From positions 1 to 64,000 of the forward strand of contig NZ_WJIC01000008.1 of NCBI RefSeq assembly GCF_009649815.1: a stretch of DNA of 64,000 nucleotides. Direction: 5' to 3'. Shown here one piece after another: positions 45,701 through 47,801 of this stretch; position 1 is the stretch's first letter, and the number at the start of each line of letters is the position of its first letter. The position numbers were made by a program, and so were the translations under genes. The stretch comes from Nocardia sp. SYP-A9097. Lineage in GTDB: Bacteria; Actinomycetota; Actinomycetes; Mycobacteriales; Mycobacteriaceae. The notes under the pieces are model-generated. The model saw only the letters and a list, made by a program, of their open reading frames with translations. It had not been told where the DNA came from and made no database searches.

Positions 45701-46071
45701 ATGATCATGATTTTGTTCTCTTGAATCGAGCAACCCACTTTGTCGCACGTTTTCGATATCTGTCCCAGGGACGTCGATATCGCATGCAACGACGACTTAC
45801 TCGAATCCGCCGTCATATCCTTCAGGGTCTGCACCATTTCGGCGTTCTTGTCACTCGCCGACTTATATGCCCCCAGTACGTCTTTGACGGCGTCATCGAT
45901 TCCCGCCACCAGCCCCGCGAGCTCACTCGAGGCCTCCGACCAGGCATCGGCCAGCGCGAACATGCCGTTCTCACTGCCCTCGGGCCACGCGCCACCGGCG
46001 ACATAGCTCAGCCAGTGCAATTCCGACGGCAATTTGATGTCGGATTGCGCGATCGCATCGGGAACGGACAC
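18760..46071 (-). CDS. Giant ESX-associated multidomain protein, about 9,100 aa
   Basis: One uninterrupted frame. GTG 46071 overlaps the upstream stop (TAGTG), which makes it the best start; GTG 46107 is possible. N to C: WXG100_2 domain (residues 10-300); Ser/Pro/Gly disordered linker (310-690); unknown globular part (870-1000); SecA-like helicase (about 1045-1615); Ala-rich coiled coil (1615-1715); modules carrying His...Asp motifs (about 2155-2545); calpain-like domain 1 (Cys2773, His3087); DUF1023-like module (3198-3415); decayed calpain 2; calpains 3 (Cys4385, His4673), 4 (Cys5486, His5787) and 5 (Cys6786, His7080); OTU-like protease (Cys7189, His7311); eroded repeats to the end. No signal peptide or nuclease toxin domain is seen. 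By context it is a candidate ESX substrate or surface effector. The function is unknown; protease and ATPase activities are inferred from motifs only. Confidence 0.9.
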   Translation of the reverse strand: MSVPDAIAQSDIKLPSELHWLSYVAGGAWPEGSENGMFALADAWSEASSELAGLVAGIDDAVKDVLGAYKSASDKNAEMVQTLKDMTADSSKSSLHAISTSLGQISKTCDKVGCSIQENKIMIIIGLIQLVYDIAMAWLSPLTAPPEEALLIAWYQLVFHWLKKLLMEAMIAALRAMGQQMILDIVIQLGQMAAGHRDSFDGKELGQFALGGALGGAFGHILGKIGGDLFHFVGGKITKSEFDGRIQQMMRGAVQGGAGGVGGMIGGGVANQLINGGPFVLDPKMLGAGAAGAFSGGSRGWRTGGAKVHVDLPETKGLGGSKIPESPIPPPEGPGAKPALGDGPAGSGGSGAAGERTNAGGAEHTNGTTDQRANVATDQSTSVGAGDRSAGGTGGDQGSRTGGGSSSNHDERSAAPGSEGSGARDRGATPGDGSQPHDNEPSNQGTGHEPTPVATPPSNSTGGAPNTPRAETPGSAQGGRSPVNEPSRSTTPGDNATRPGSSEPKSTATRPNADETRAQPRPDATPGDRKGSVPEGIQAKRATDGAQPGSPKPGVSGTDSVVAHEPTVVHDPTVVHEPTAGRSESPSGSPSTRSMREGPADRTAEPDRTADSPTRKPATPATPAQSEPKSPAPAPRSGAAEVTPDRDAPRGAASARTHESENPPHAESAKPAEGAKHSGTAKHEAPAASDGPPSGARWRRVDASLLGPVWPGGRGFLRQLIGFEQTIALFKSSKSPHENRELFRQHQDGDLPLRQGFGQKKPPAAPVAGKDDAAAVHGYDEALSRGLYRLNENERAAYKFTISEDGHWSRDGAGSTSKTGDGESKSDDAASVKSDTDSVKDRADSAKDDAAPAKDDAAPGKDKAAPAKGDDAAPAKDKTAPEPPKDLVDDPQITVPRSGPMLKRWAEQTAPVMRTVVGDHEGRWYVSDLTHEAFHNAGVYTAFKAAFRDGKLVAIHDWAGAYHPSPARVREALGKFYDGVDHFDQHGRKYTPEQQQEWAPAAKRNPLGEKDVEPVAHDESVPPKPEPDDDPPVVGPPRDYRGEAEDLLERYANESAEWEGMSHAELWELLQGSVHHNSPEHAEEYQRAVTAAVEIIRRGTATETKSGLTLRWTQTMATMAMRHGPINMDAGEGKTLVFLADGLLKAASGEPVQVFTTRDSLAKSAFDLYQKVLEPYDFKVHRMNPDEDSSHIQPVDGEPTIYVGTLNDAAFARLRGNEVPGRVAVIDEIDEALVHADTTWIISDGAAHPAEAGAALRVVQARDFLDEHFAAGALTPEHFGRTEGQVGGPAKLTDAGIAELRTLLQDSGAGVRQPFRELSEHPLEDVVRLVNSAASARWEFVRDDHYIVDRGNGKVFIIDQTTHKVMFDPKTSTESRWNGGLAQAVEARHGLTIRSDSADSRSLAADDLFSGKNYDSLTGASGTAKGVSHILAERYNMADVVTIPRFKTSKLHTHDDVLAGDQAEKHRMIAEDIAAEAGPTALPKLVIADRNSEVAKLHALLDEMGVAHQYVDAQWFLDNGVHAETRLKDIFEKAGELGEVLVINRQGARGVDIEISGKVDDAGGLQVTLTSKSNLRDIDIQAENRAARNGQNGSVRYYLAADDALFAHAPHAAQTVIRYTDAAAAHETAATAHRTAEADYETSNAAVAAADLLHQNAATEQNSTHREAMLTARDEARIRRDAARLAYETASNERQAAAAALLRLAPTLQSDNVDYRSLESVVAQPVPLDSDSLPGSPAPVRDEEIPPPGRNDEHSGDRDPDNGDDRVEPRHDNAEPRQDNSEQHQDAPGDSAQQYRPEFAPPADTQVDRDPLIANPMLPRLTMPDLTPLLDLDRNVLAPDENGAFTVLQVEQTWVQVRGANDIVTWLAPDALELAGLMVAAGDDIVPVGEQTVRPGDQLVYAQTVVLPDQPPATLIHGWHYAIRETGNPAMVQLMRIPDGKSWTLPRAQAARSGLHPPQRMQGPLWRPGGPRPEDIPAHLGDPVFADELREFVTRNPDAVADMFVSIDTADRMTADRYRILTTDHSGPVLVDVNRLTHPGADGRLAVPPGDPVWPYLLLKAYRATRFVETRTGPARVQHTPATTEKDLPPLPVENDPRALPVENDLHALAVDKDLPRLPVEKDQPVPPVPWQLVRNQYWQVGETTADLADHRAGYLEAGQSLLLGDATDHLFTIRRDVSDGALAVTDHLGRSVDLRGATIREFVTGRGLSESLMIVRGGPSRAGTVDNFASRMSDAMASRRRGNPGRAARPAVEPSTAEAEAAGAATRDHEAWWREAARQDESPGTAAGPGETWNDAEAALLEAGTRMDVPGDISGWLAGEPGRVVLFGSADRHWFTVSRDTAGRIAVHDSMGGPVDLDGRGFSGLIADHGVPFAVAGRARSIAPSNPEFDTVARAYETDYATPESVPSPEPQFFMESGRGPGLLLEQPLAPAELFPIPRNLIVRGALPWDHPDTVTLWDSVFLDAPISAASVPDVLASDEGLVLLFGTGRQHLFTAVLGANDTVAVVDFRKAPLHLDAHGLDGLMARYDDLRTMVVRAPHLQAEVDRITADAAVPLWPSMIEFDSDAGDSDPAGNSVVSAPTGEGAVFTASVLPSVDAGPLPSVRLPRTMPAARLLAPQAHLMLTDVDGRVLWVARDTSVPVRARGTIGDTGFHELELPDGTTRRLPDAAVRAAFDESTLPDGGRELTPKAPGFCYAGGGEVVRFAGLGPFGVRPSELEPTKFDLYSPASEKWLPGAISGLLSVGVGKALGDLYIDGKPRPEDVVQGNIGDCYLMSNLIGLATHQPQLILDMIRENAGPDRTFSVRFHDPEKARWVWVEVDDTFYRDSAGKMIYAAQDATRPLWAAVVEKAWAVFRGGDRGYLGIDGGWAGTAAAQLRPPLMPGFAGRVQSTRGLDASLAAAPLHMDRDTLDRLNVNSGVAHMILGSENAAFANYLRESLPTANTNMVLEELEAVSLRVSDRMDEHDVLPSALATMSRAELAELLGSDSVAAAVMETLPAWETADFEDDPADFSLFLDDQWSPSGERLQGYLTNWLSNDAPADTTVAAWVAERIDYLLRRGDTVSLGTKQHLPGGPAAADALRGRHAYSVVRVSRANGPLGAPTGVVVRDPYGGAEITVPLRRLNQFRRLSSAGSGTLAAYGAGPTLDTIRSERDRAGGAAAAEAAAAEAASDGQPTAPSSAVPEAISAPPHFPATAYRPGEIARWWADHGRRWWTDLGFSNLASEDQYRLVTGFATLRNADGIPAAVRDTLNRSYLHGALGNSQPHTGKLEEVLLRLGAAELEAGQVAAASDLPVPPVYLLKLDPAAFGGRGATVVSFGDIDTAAFVAWHVPGFESTRSAMSSGAVSAMNLYAAAKQENPAVETAAVVWLDDELSRDPGMVSQLMSSTAALLGTRHLRVRNAVAAFAAARRIAGGAAPTVEIFDDRWEREGAAYGLDRPVNHLLNQPAAAIAIPAAGVEFESAGRTVTFDGDEVVAIRPHETSTDQVWVLDPWESDAEAAWHLVDTAALGIEAPRLVHAPGTLFRADGSVGIEDVLEVGVGSSALLPLLISLAAHPNWVRRMVRERSDGNFEVRFGTEDGGGIRVAVDRQFHAYGSAGEMAYAAHIPGQPLWPAVIEKAWAIYHGEEQGYAGVRTAWSATAATALRPAGVNGWTWSADAARAGDFAAHPMAMEQDVLTRSLRTSPNSPGNYAAAWAVLGLQAQWRERMGRWYRAQEDRDSWEPARAAYHRAHAAGVDAAAAQGIPAAEIPDFAADFADRAYRRWLGLHDVRYAEGFIDFLRTSLDRTTLRETGLSSRIFRKRMAAWDSGDEAESFRAALPDFGGLDRQQYGEHDSTGRAAMPIFAGTNLPVPERKSAADRPLGGVLPATATPDSWLAPAERERYRIVVGPRNLLYRSDGGLFDTTWGAETGADGSIPRAVMVVDEYGNAYAVPEARQGHERLTHATLLNGAPAVAAVLAEVRAGVLTGISERGGEYRTSPEMNRAAVDYLFGGSNPLLAEQDYPQASEPVIEGPISLVPRGAIGESVLYPARPRYRVSVTSEPIITDDGVSLNPLSEGVFGFDNAADSVRTNAVGFRSYRVTGANGTGWVSMVDLRRRGYRRDTVGGDFVQERELLGRPDRVNIFVFEQVSVELDHHSAGRVLVRKAGEAAVSVRASLAERAGLPHLEPLPGPLFWTAGPLVDDLRILDGQDAAAIAQLRALVTDHPDVVENMVRAVPGTADGEPAAEQFEVLLMVDGSPRWVRVDRSTTLAIELEEWEPIWPVLILAAQHAAAVVNNPEPHERVPAATVTVPAGGVDFESDGVEVHLAAGSRVALRRHDSEPGQILVHAGRSGGRSVWRQVPEAHLRKLGIKAPSLIRVGNDLFGPHGPQPQDVRQGAAGTCYLLAALIDLARENPQWIRDMIRVRPADGDFEVRFIEPDGREVWVPVDRRFYAYKGKMAYAAHEPGQPLWAALIEKAWAIHRGGDRGYAGASGGRAGRTAAALRPPTLPGTAERVQQTRAMDDSTFAHPMTLGPDALAELVGGTEIANEMLALASAWRDRLSGRGIHASAERAKKAAQEMRDRGLVGDALQTELTEWISDDDARKSTGFARFLKETLAPGRFDELGESFAPMLTEMKAWESAEPIPGSILTRWVLDRIAYLVKRGDTVTVSTRKVAAIRHPHTELFGGHSYTFSGFVTDEITGLTTGLRLTNPHRPRATGASEREVEVPERHFNQFVSVASMGAGSLGAHGDPELSASATVAAEAVPDDRLLFTGTETPVPEPITGDPELSGVPMTYDDEEYHELAPARRADLRIVVGPGGLLYRAIDGGLFDTTWTEDDPSRPRDFYTRRALFVMDVRGNMYATTFTTNERPASITAATLLNGAPAAAAGLIEVHAGIPEIMTVVDDEYEITAEMNTAAWDFLRSQPHGLVLGHDFRHLEFDAPTREELGWATQDPDGKTPVPTESEPAVSVARPALSGPIPLAPQGALSDSVLTPARPAARVTPASTVRRFDVRTEAGVDLAPLPGGILRHTYAPAAQRLGPDGKPLLFVTGANGTGWVPAQTLSRRRYLADPESGGFVLRIALTGHPADEHVRGIQLRVNDSVVVEPDSRYPGWVLLRRDGEMPVSVPADVAAGYGLRPRRDLEGPLFRDESGPTIGDLPETAFFTEFPALAQLRDLVGTPAGVAAVRRMIREVTPGSIEVLLMVAGRPQWVRVDRSTDLPFAVGIVDPIWPAAILAAHAAVTDDERQHEYRQARRDREYDEETGAWIPLAQTGDQLEATHAEVGRWLSGVPASGFAEGPESAPEPADHAAAVWRLVAGDPEDETTSLILENPATDDSIQTTAAELRTLGARFDQRTREFHLPVLIDLPQASDPSRPLDGAAFTPAIAPAAADEPAAAERLPAATVAIPDVGVTFTSFGETVHLAGGTSVAVRLDDSAPDEVVVLDPAGTNSTWHRVERSVLVAQGVHVPSLVRVTSELFGPSGLPLAADVRQGGLGDCYLLADLIGLAEQHPEWVRRMIRLRADGDWEVRFTESAGDGLRREVWIPVDQRFYAYGGRMAYAVHEAGQPVWAAVIEKAWAIFHGGDKGYAGVSAGLSGATAAALWPTDTADRARSMRAVDDTAFAHPMALGPDLLGELLSGPVADEAGVDLARSIAHEVLELETEWIGRLDNWVENDRWDLATAERQRIAALGLPAADGTALFRRWLGEQDPRRATGFSAFLQESLGPARYAELTPHLTRLSAAMEKWESAAPLDDSPLTRWVSDRIAFLLNRGDTVILGTRNLPDGQVEHPDTRLSQNHAYTVSGIVVDEITGQPTGVRLIDPHWWIPGHRFAAGVVVDLRHLNQFLQLSSIGTGTRFAYGSDTIAPAKATLETSAPEAISSTPGPVRETPQPVPTPHTAGPIAVVPAEHLAAARAAATVLQVAHPGLRTAELLGSSHSRAVEQLRALAAADPSALLNMIRFDSPGRIDVLLTVAGRPRWVRVDRAEGSSGAVSRIDRILEAQAAVEAMYANDRAFLDAVPDFGQEIRDQQYGIDAAGFAAARDARMMFAGTDIPVPERLTGDPISAGVPIVPGTEYTQLSPAQREELRIVVGPHGLLYRAVDGGLFDSTWDSKMGSDGSDRWQETQDPVNRRAALVMDTRGNMYAITMTANDARRDSVTWASLLGGAPAAASALIEVRAGVPTVLLDFGLQYPITSGMNAAALQLLGSRPHGLALGSDFRHVRFADELESDEFGWAAMELDHNRAPVPTALEPSVPVPANPALLGPIPLVPRGTVSDSVLTPVHQAARFALPSDLRRFEVRTVTGQLLAPLPGGFLRYTGGPAAQRFNELGNKLFFVTGANGTGWVPWLALSGRGYFATAETGRFVLRVGFGGDPVDPSRPGIALEVNDRVVVRHDPADPLRVLLRHNGLGPVSVPAAVAARFGLRPPRRLAGPLFRSASGPEIGDLPDAALFADYPGLAQLHDLVASADGASAIRQMIREDSHGNIDVLLMVAGKPQWVRVDRFSDLPFAGRVGEPIWAAMILTAHVAAAADDLQHEYRQSLRDREYDENAGVWVPLAESGEQLAATHTRVGEWLKGVPDNGFAEENEPVPVPVPEPRPELDRYPVWKLIAGDPAGHPDAPVIVGNPGSHEPLETNPAELRRLGYVYDSRRMEFHTPAIVGIDAVAAPVRAEDIAAEIAPAVTPAVADEPEAGMRVPAASVRIPTGGITLTVDGTTSSLTGGRHIAVRLHDSDPNQMLVLLPASGTTGLVWRPVTRDVLEPLGVVIPSLVRVTSSLFGPSGLPAASDVKQGEVGDCYLLADLIGLAEQHPEWVRSMIRLRADGDWEVRFTEQVADGAGAQMRREVWVPVDRRFYAYGGQMVYAVHEAGQPLWAAVIEKAWAIYRGGGLGYVGIDGGSAGVTAAALWPADTRDGARPTRAVDDMAFAHPMALGPDVLAELTGSREVARELLDLEQDWFDWQDRWTNSGTWDRSQAEWDRISALGLPVDEIADAHWNWLQEQDVRKSTGFGLFLEAVLGDARYRELTPQLTPVLTVMRQWESGTLPDDSAVTQSVMSRIAYLLHRGDTVTIGTGVLPAGVARHPHTQLSPSHAHTVSGIVIDEATGHATGLRLIDPNAWLPGHRFAGGVVVPVRYLHQFIKLSSNGPGTLFAHGAPVQRQVSMAGAGGLSAGRHTAADIAGIVPPQRDTVWESQPGAGNNCLWHALARSLGIPVTDEQAHLDFRRGVVDTMLRTPEKYLGRFMAGEPQDARIREFTTQLRDLLEPGQWNNLAADQLLPAAAQALELNLDVYFRNGSVEPLPFGGPDTPVRALFRDGERDDDGHYWVAVQPRDGTVLSYERGPGHAGEANSAGLSLRGGVDEIGTPGRRSARAVVGDFVRRLGRVLRRDRGSAPVTAAAAQPARLPWWRRTAGRRWNFLGRLRRGGQQEMRTEQVAAVGFQGTAPGVRNALGDASTANNVSTASAVDPSLAALSTVDSNVTSSVLDSSVTSSVVGSNVTSSVVDSNVTPDAVDSSVTPDVVGSSITSSVADSGSAAVPVGSAYSSSLGSDGDSDSSESSSSSSSESEDEFVPLMGRTGETVPPRNETDSGLDAVLPDDSGSVSLPARMMARLRIVVGPDGLLYRAFDGGLFDTTWGARMGSGSADQSSAAQWYQNPRNRRALMVMDAQGNMYALPAADQQNVLITHASLLGGRPAVAAAEIEVHRGLLRTMSDRTGEYPITEQHNDAALLDLTALHGLELHHDFRQLFPDPLDPDEELDRTAPQFERMRGAFTLMPVAGPLGLAPPGARSTAPVLVPVHSGAPVRWREVSLPTASSVPLRSFPGGFLRLQDSPATYGVIDGVEYRWVRGANGAGWVSIAAVEGAGYVWERDSGRLYRRELVTFHDMAGTERQFGVREFDRFIVEPERNPQGDGPPRVLLRRGGDALWLDAAVAAASLGLRPPTDLSGPMWGASGPMAADLAHLPNSPVVEQLLDLVNDDPRAVVRMLRVTFDNSVDVLLIVDGMPRWVRVRRSTELPWSSPDLPIWPAIIIEAHNAVQADTIHLDQLELNDTSYDATNQNRQISRFVASAHFEELESRVHGWIDGIPAAGFEGRRDADDEHLLLGPDGHDHPVLPPEWSAAARPAAGVAELTVDNLAAHEPAATGTPHGTTDSEPVLRALRPSVQVLPAANFPTESVGPLLISTVPGPYGPVRLAVGENVVVEQRVDSEAILLHRDNGESVWVDRDAAVELGLVLLHRLAGPVFDVGGPAVADLDYLETLVADPERIESLRWLVEQEPHILVEMFRENDDPARTVDIQSGVDGVLRWMRVDRFTDLPWLSETTPIWPALALRVLEAVQEGPMASGTATVPRSETSTTTTTTTTSSAGEQSESWPLAEPSALFDAPADHGLFSADELAGVFGAFGSMAEEPLADPGVVPVSPQAPDAFMDGYASSAQPEPLLPEPTALFDVPTDHGLFSADELAGMFGELGSVAGEPLADPGVVPVSPQAPDAFMVSYVSGDRAESVRSEPEPSRSEPVAPAAMPAGPLLLAPPRVPLGELPVAQLNSRNRRLPDTRTDPRPVTREPSYLRLPALRLRTDRNARITPRAGGALGFHDSPANRHTDELGTRLRVAGVNRTGWVWENDLLDNGFRYSAARGQFLRGADIPGADGPVTVFENQPIHVEPTADRPGQLLLRLADRSVWVDRAAAIGLGLEPVFPFTGPLWSPELGPRAEDLNALVYTPEVAQLDELVRGNPALVRDMMRENADNSVDVRLLVNDAPRWVRVGRFFPVDIGLPEGHPIWAPLILAANHQALRFIGDARARAARLADLPYVDWDGQTRNINGSTQFHVRDPGASAFRWCTSDWLQEFFVELREIPPSQLPLVEHTVGDPLEMEGPPAFGQGLLPAGPLFLTEYDVAADEPVLEEAVAAPNGLPQRRLGGRLWGSSGPLESDLRIFARLRDSDAAAVRQLRALVEGDPGAVMEMIQENAVRGTVDVRLVVDGRPRWVRVRRFGGWHSLLTDTDNAWPHYILAAQQVAVAHNARVAAEGPGEAGQLPAGAMMEWSGEVRSRSDAGPGGEEYFVRPPGQSSFVWLSRAWLALNDIQLTVDGAPAPPFDETSPASPDFMDLGALGGL
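20629..20990 (-). repeat. 198-bp tandem duplication, two copies
   Basis: Two 66-residue units (DHGLFSADELAG ... GVVPVSPQAPDAFM) lie head to tail and are nearly identical in DNA (offset exactly 198 bp). Recent in-frame duplication. Confidence 0.8.
23533..23694 (-). repeat. 27-bp minisatellite, six copies
   Basis: Six 27-bp units encode V-T-S-S-V-V-D-S-N type nonapeptides in the hinge after the OTU-like domain. The unit length equals that of the unrelated repeat at 39702-39822. Confidence 0.8.
24030..24570 (-). other. OTU-like cysteine protease domain
   Basis: Residues about 7168-7348. Cys7189 in GAGNNCLWHALA (OTU proteases have DGNCLF.AL) and His7311 in GHYWVAV. The spacing and the helical middle part with LAADQLLPAAAQ fit the OTU fold. 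In eukaryotes this fold removes ubiquitin; bacterial copies are often host-directed effectors. Substrate here unknown. Confidence 0.65.
24640..25815 (-). other. Calpain-like protease domain 5
   Basis: Cys6786 in GEVGDCYLLADL, His7080 in SHAHTVSG, Asp in RLIDPNAW. It is followed directly by the OTU-like domain. Confidence 0.7.
28500..29720 (-). other. Calpain-like protease domain 4
   Basis: Cys5486 in GGLGDCYLLADL, His5787 in NHAYTVSG, Asp in RLIDPHWW. It is closely related to copy 5 at DNA level (compare 29510-29640 with 25614-25745), which indicates a recent duplication. Confidence 0.7.
31850..33010 (-). other. Calpain-like protease domain 3 (full Cys-His-Asn set)
   Basis: Cys4385 in GAAGTCYLLAAL, His4673 in GGHSYTFSGF and Asn in RLTNPHRP. 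It is the only copy that keeps Asn at the third position, so it is the best candidate for an active protease. Confidence 0.7.
34600..35530 (-). other. Calpain-like copy 2, catalytic cysteine lost
   Basis: It aligns with copies 3-5 from LFRADGS through AVIEKAWAIYHGEEQGYAG, but GDCYLL is replaced by GSSALLP near 35430 and the His/Asn half is missing. It is a decayed copy. Confidence 0.65.
35820..36480 (-). other. DUF1023-like module, probably without nucleophile
   Basis: TLRNADGIPAAVRDTLNRSYL, then LLKLDPAAFGGRGATVVSFG and DTAAFVAWHVPGFESTRS follow the pattern of actinobacterial DUF1023 alpha/beta hydrolases. The GHSYGS nucleophile elbow expected after the VVWLDD strand is absent. It is probably a binding or relic domain. 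Confidence 0.55.
36690..37830 (-). other. Calpain-like protease domain 1
   Basis: Cys2773 in QGNIGDCYLMS, His3087 in GRHAYSVVRV, and VRDPYGG where calpains have Asn-Pro-Trp-Gly. The Cys-to-His spacing is about 314 residues, roughly twice the classical calpain spacing, which implies an inserted helical region. An Asp stands in the Asn position. Confidence 0.7.
39702..39822 (-). repeat. 27-bp minisatellite, about 4.5 copies
   Basis: The in-frame unit of nine residues (form E-K-D-L-P-x-L-P-V) is repeated four to five times. It lies in a Pro-rich hinge of the giant protein between the SecA-like and calpain regions. Confidence 0.75.
41240..42930 (-). other. SecA-like DEAD-type helicase module inside the giant protein
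   Basis: Residues about 1048-1611. In order: MDAGEGKT (SecA has TGEGKT), VAVIDEIDEALVH (Walker B, SecA DEVD), DSLTGASGTAKG (SecA MTGTA), VLVINRQGARGVDIE (SecA NMAGRGTDI) and NRAARNGQNGSVRYYL (SecA GRSGRQGDPGSSRFYL). Both RecA lobes are therefore present in the right order. The preprotein cross-linking and C-terminal zinc regions of true SecA are not evident. Confidence 0.8.
43990..45170 (-). other. Disordered linker of the giant protein
   Basis: About 390 residues rich in Gly, Ser, Thr, Pro, Asn and Asp with no hydrophobic core. It resembles the flexible linkers between ESX targeting domains and effector domains. A second short Ala/Lys/Asp repeat (units like AAPAKDD) lies at about 43430-43580. 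Confidence 0.6.
45170..46044 (-). other. WXG100_2-type N-terminal domain of the giant protein
   Basis: Residues about 10-300. The run HWLSYVAGGAWPEGSE, then NKIMIIIGLIQLVYDIAMAW and SPLTAP, aligns with the same regions of the 781- and 871-residue proteins in this window. It is followed by a Gly/Ala-rich helical segment. In known proteins this domain marks ESX substrates such as CpnT. Confidence 0.75.
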
Positions 46072-47705
46072 TACCGGCCACCCACCGGCCAGCCGGACCG
46101 CTGCCACGGATCATCGGCACCCGGCGTGCCCTCGCCCTCGGCCTCATCCACGGCCGCCGCCGGCTTGCGGCGCTCACCGCGCCGCTTGTCCTTCCCGTCG
46201 GCCGCGGCGCCACCGGTGCCGCTGCCCGGCATACCCGGGCTGCTGGGCATCATCCCGCCGGTACCTACGGTGGCGCGCGACTGAGTACCGCCCGGTCCGG
46301 GTGCGCCGGCCAATTTCTCGCCGTCGAACGCGGTCTGCGGCAGGGACGTGCGGGGCGCGCCGGCACTGTTCGAGCCGCCGAGACCGGCGCTCGAACCACC
46401 CGGATTGCCTTGTGGCGCACCGGTTGCCGGATTGACCGGCGAGTACCCGTTCGGCCCGAGCGCACCGGGCGCCACATTGACACCCGGCGCGAGGGACGGG
46501 TCCGAATAGGGCGCACCCGACATCGCGGGGTCGAGCGAATCATCCGTGCGCAGCGGCCCGGTGCCGTTGTCCAGTGCCGACAGCGACCCGGGACCGGTGG
46601 CGTCGGTCAATGCCGCATTCGAGGTGTGCGGGCCGGTCGGACCGGTGAGACCGTCGAGGTTCGGACCGGTCGGGGACGATCCACCGGGATTCCCGCCGCC
46701 CGGGTTGCCGCCGCCAGGGTTGCCGCCACCTGCCGATCCGCCACCGGTTTTCGGGCCGCCACCGCCACCGCCGGTGCCCTGATACTGCGTGTTCACCGGC
46801 GGACCCGAGGGATTGCCGCCGCCCTTACCGAAGTTCGGATCGGAGCTGAGCGGGCCGTGGTACTGCCCGGGGTTGCCGGACGCGTGTTCGTCGACGTAGT
46901 TCTTCAGCATCCATTCGGCGTACAGATCCTCACCGGCCGCGAATGCCTTGCCCGCCTCCTGAATCGTGGTGCCGTAATTGACCAGCAACTGCCCGTACAC
47001 CGGAATGGCACCGGAGGCGTTCGGCCCGGTACTCGCATTTCCGACCAGCGACTCCACCGCCGCCAAATAGCCCGACGCGCCCTCGGAGAATTGCTTTCCG
47101 AGTTCGTCGTCACCCCACGGCTGTCCCAGTGAATGCAGGGTGTTATTCAATTTCTTCATGACGTCGAACAGACCGTTCGACACACTCGGCAGTTCCGCGA
47201 GCTTCTTGCCCTTGTCGATCAGGGCCGCGGGATCGACCTGCACGGCAGCACCGCCACGCCCGCCACCATTCGGCTGCCCGCCACCGCTCGGCTGCCCGCC
47301 ACCGCTCGGCTTGCCGCCACCACTGGGCTGCCCGCCACCCTTCGGCTTGCCACCGCCCCCTTTCGGCTTGCCGTCGCCGTCCTTCGGCTTGCCGTGGCCG
47401 CCTTTCGGTTTGCCGTCACCGCCCCTCGGCTTGCCGTCACCGGAGTCGCCGTGGTGCTGTCCCGGACCATGCGCCCCACTGGCGCCCGAGCCGCCACCGT
47501 GATGGCCATGCGAATGCCCGGGATGCGAACCACCGTGATGCTCATGATCGTGCTCGGGCCCGGTCGCACCTGGAAGATCGTCTTCGTCATCAGGCCCCGT
47601 CGCACCCGGGTGCCCATGCGAGTCTTCAGCTCCGGTACCGCCGTGATGATGACGGCGCGGATGATGATCACCCTGATCGACGCGCTCGCCACCATTTTCC
47701 GACAC
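46071..47705 (-). CDS. Gly/His-rich protein with WXG-like core
   Basis: About 544 residues from GTG 47705; a longer frame opens at GTG 47762, whose GAGGGG is too close to work well. Residues 1-130 are unusually rich in His (clusters such as RRHHHGG, HDHEHHGG, HSHGHHGG) and in Gly-Lys-Pro repeats, suggesting metal binding. Residues about 150-280 form a helical core with QPWGDDELGKQFSEGASGY, matching the small WXG100-like proteins of this window. The rest is Gly/Pro/Asn-rich and disordered with a charged C-terminus. Its stop overlaps the start of the giant gene by one base, implying translational coupling and a paired role (co-secretion partner or chaperone). No known homologue recognised; it recalls EspB-like substrates only in layout. 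Confidence 0.75.
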   Translation of the reverse strand: MSENGGERVDQGDHHPRRHHHGGTGAEDSHGHPGATGPDDEDDLPGATGPEHDHEHHGGSHPGHSHGHHGGGSGASGAHGPGQHHGDSGDGKPRGGDGKPKGGHGKPKDGDGKPKGGGGKPKGGGQPSGGGKPSGGGQPSGGGQPNGGGRGGAAVQVDPAALIDKGKKLAELPSVSNGLFDVMKKLNNTLHSLGQPWGDDELGKQFSEGASGYLAAVESLVGNASTGPNASGAIPVYGQLLVNYGTTIQEAGKAFAAGEDLYAEWMLKNYVDEHASGNPGQYHGPLSSDPNFGKGGGNPSGPPVNTQYQGTGGGGGGPKTGGGSAGGGNPGGGNPGGGNPGGSSPTGPNLDGLTGPTGPHTSNAALTDATGPGSLSALDNGTGPLRTDDSLDPAMSGAPYSDPSLAPGVNVAPGALGPNGYSPVNPATGAPQGNPGGSSAGLGGSNSAGAPRTSLPQTAFDGEKLAGAPGPGGTQSRATVGTGGMMPSSPGMPGSGTGGAAADGKDKRRGERRKPAAAVDEAEGEGTPGADDPWQRSGWPVGGR

Positions 47706-47801
47706 CCCGGGATCGTGCCGCAGAACACCGGCGATTCGAAGTGCTCGAAGGGGAAAGTTCACCCCCTCTTCAGCAGTTCACCCGGCCGTAAGGTTGTGCG
47801 G

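Noticed and set aside
18760..46071. That the giant frame is an assembly artefact of several genes
   Set aside because: No stop codon or frame shift over 27 kb, consistent codon use, and domain order continues smoothly; still worth read-level confirmation.
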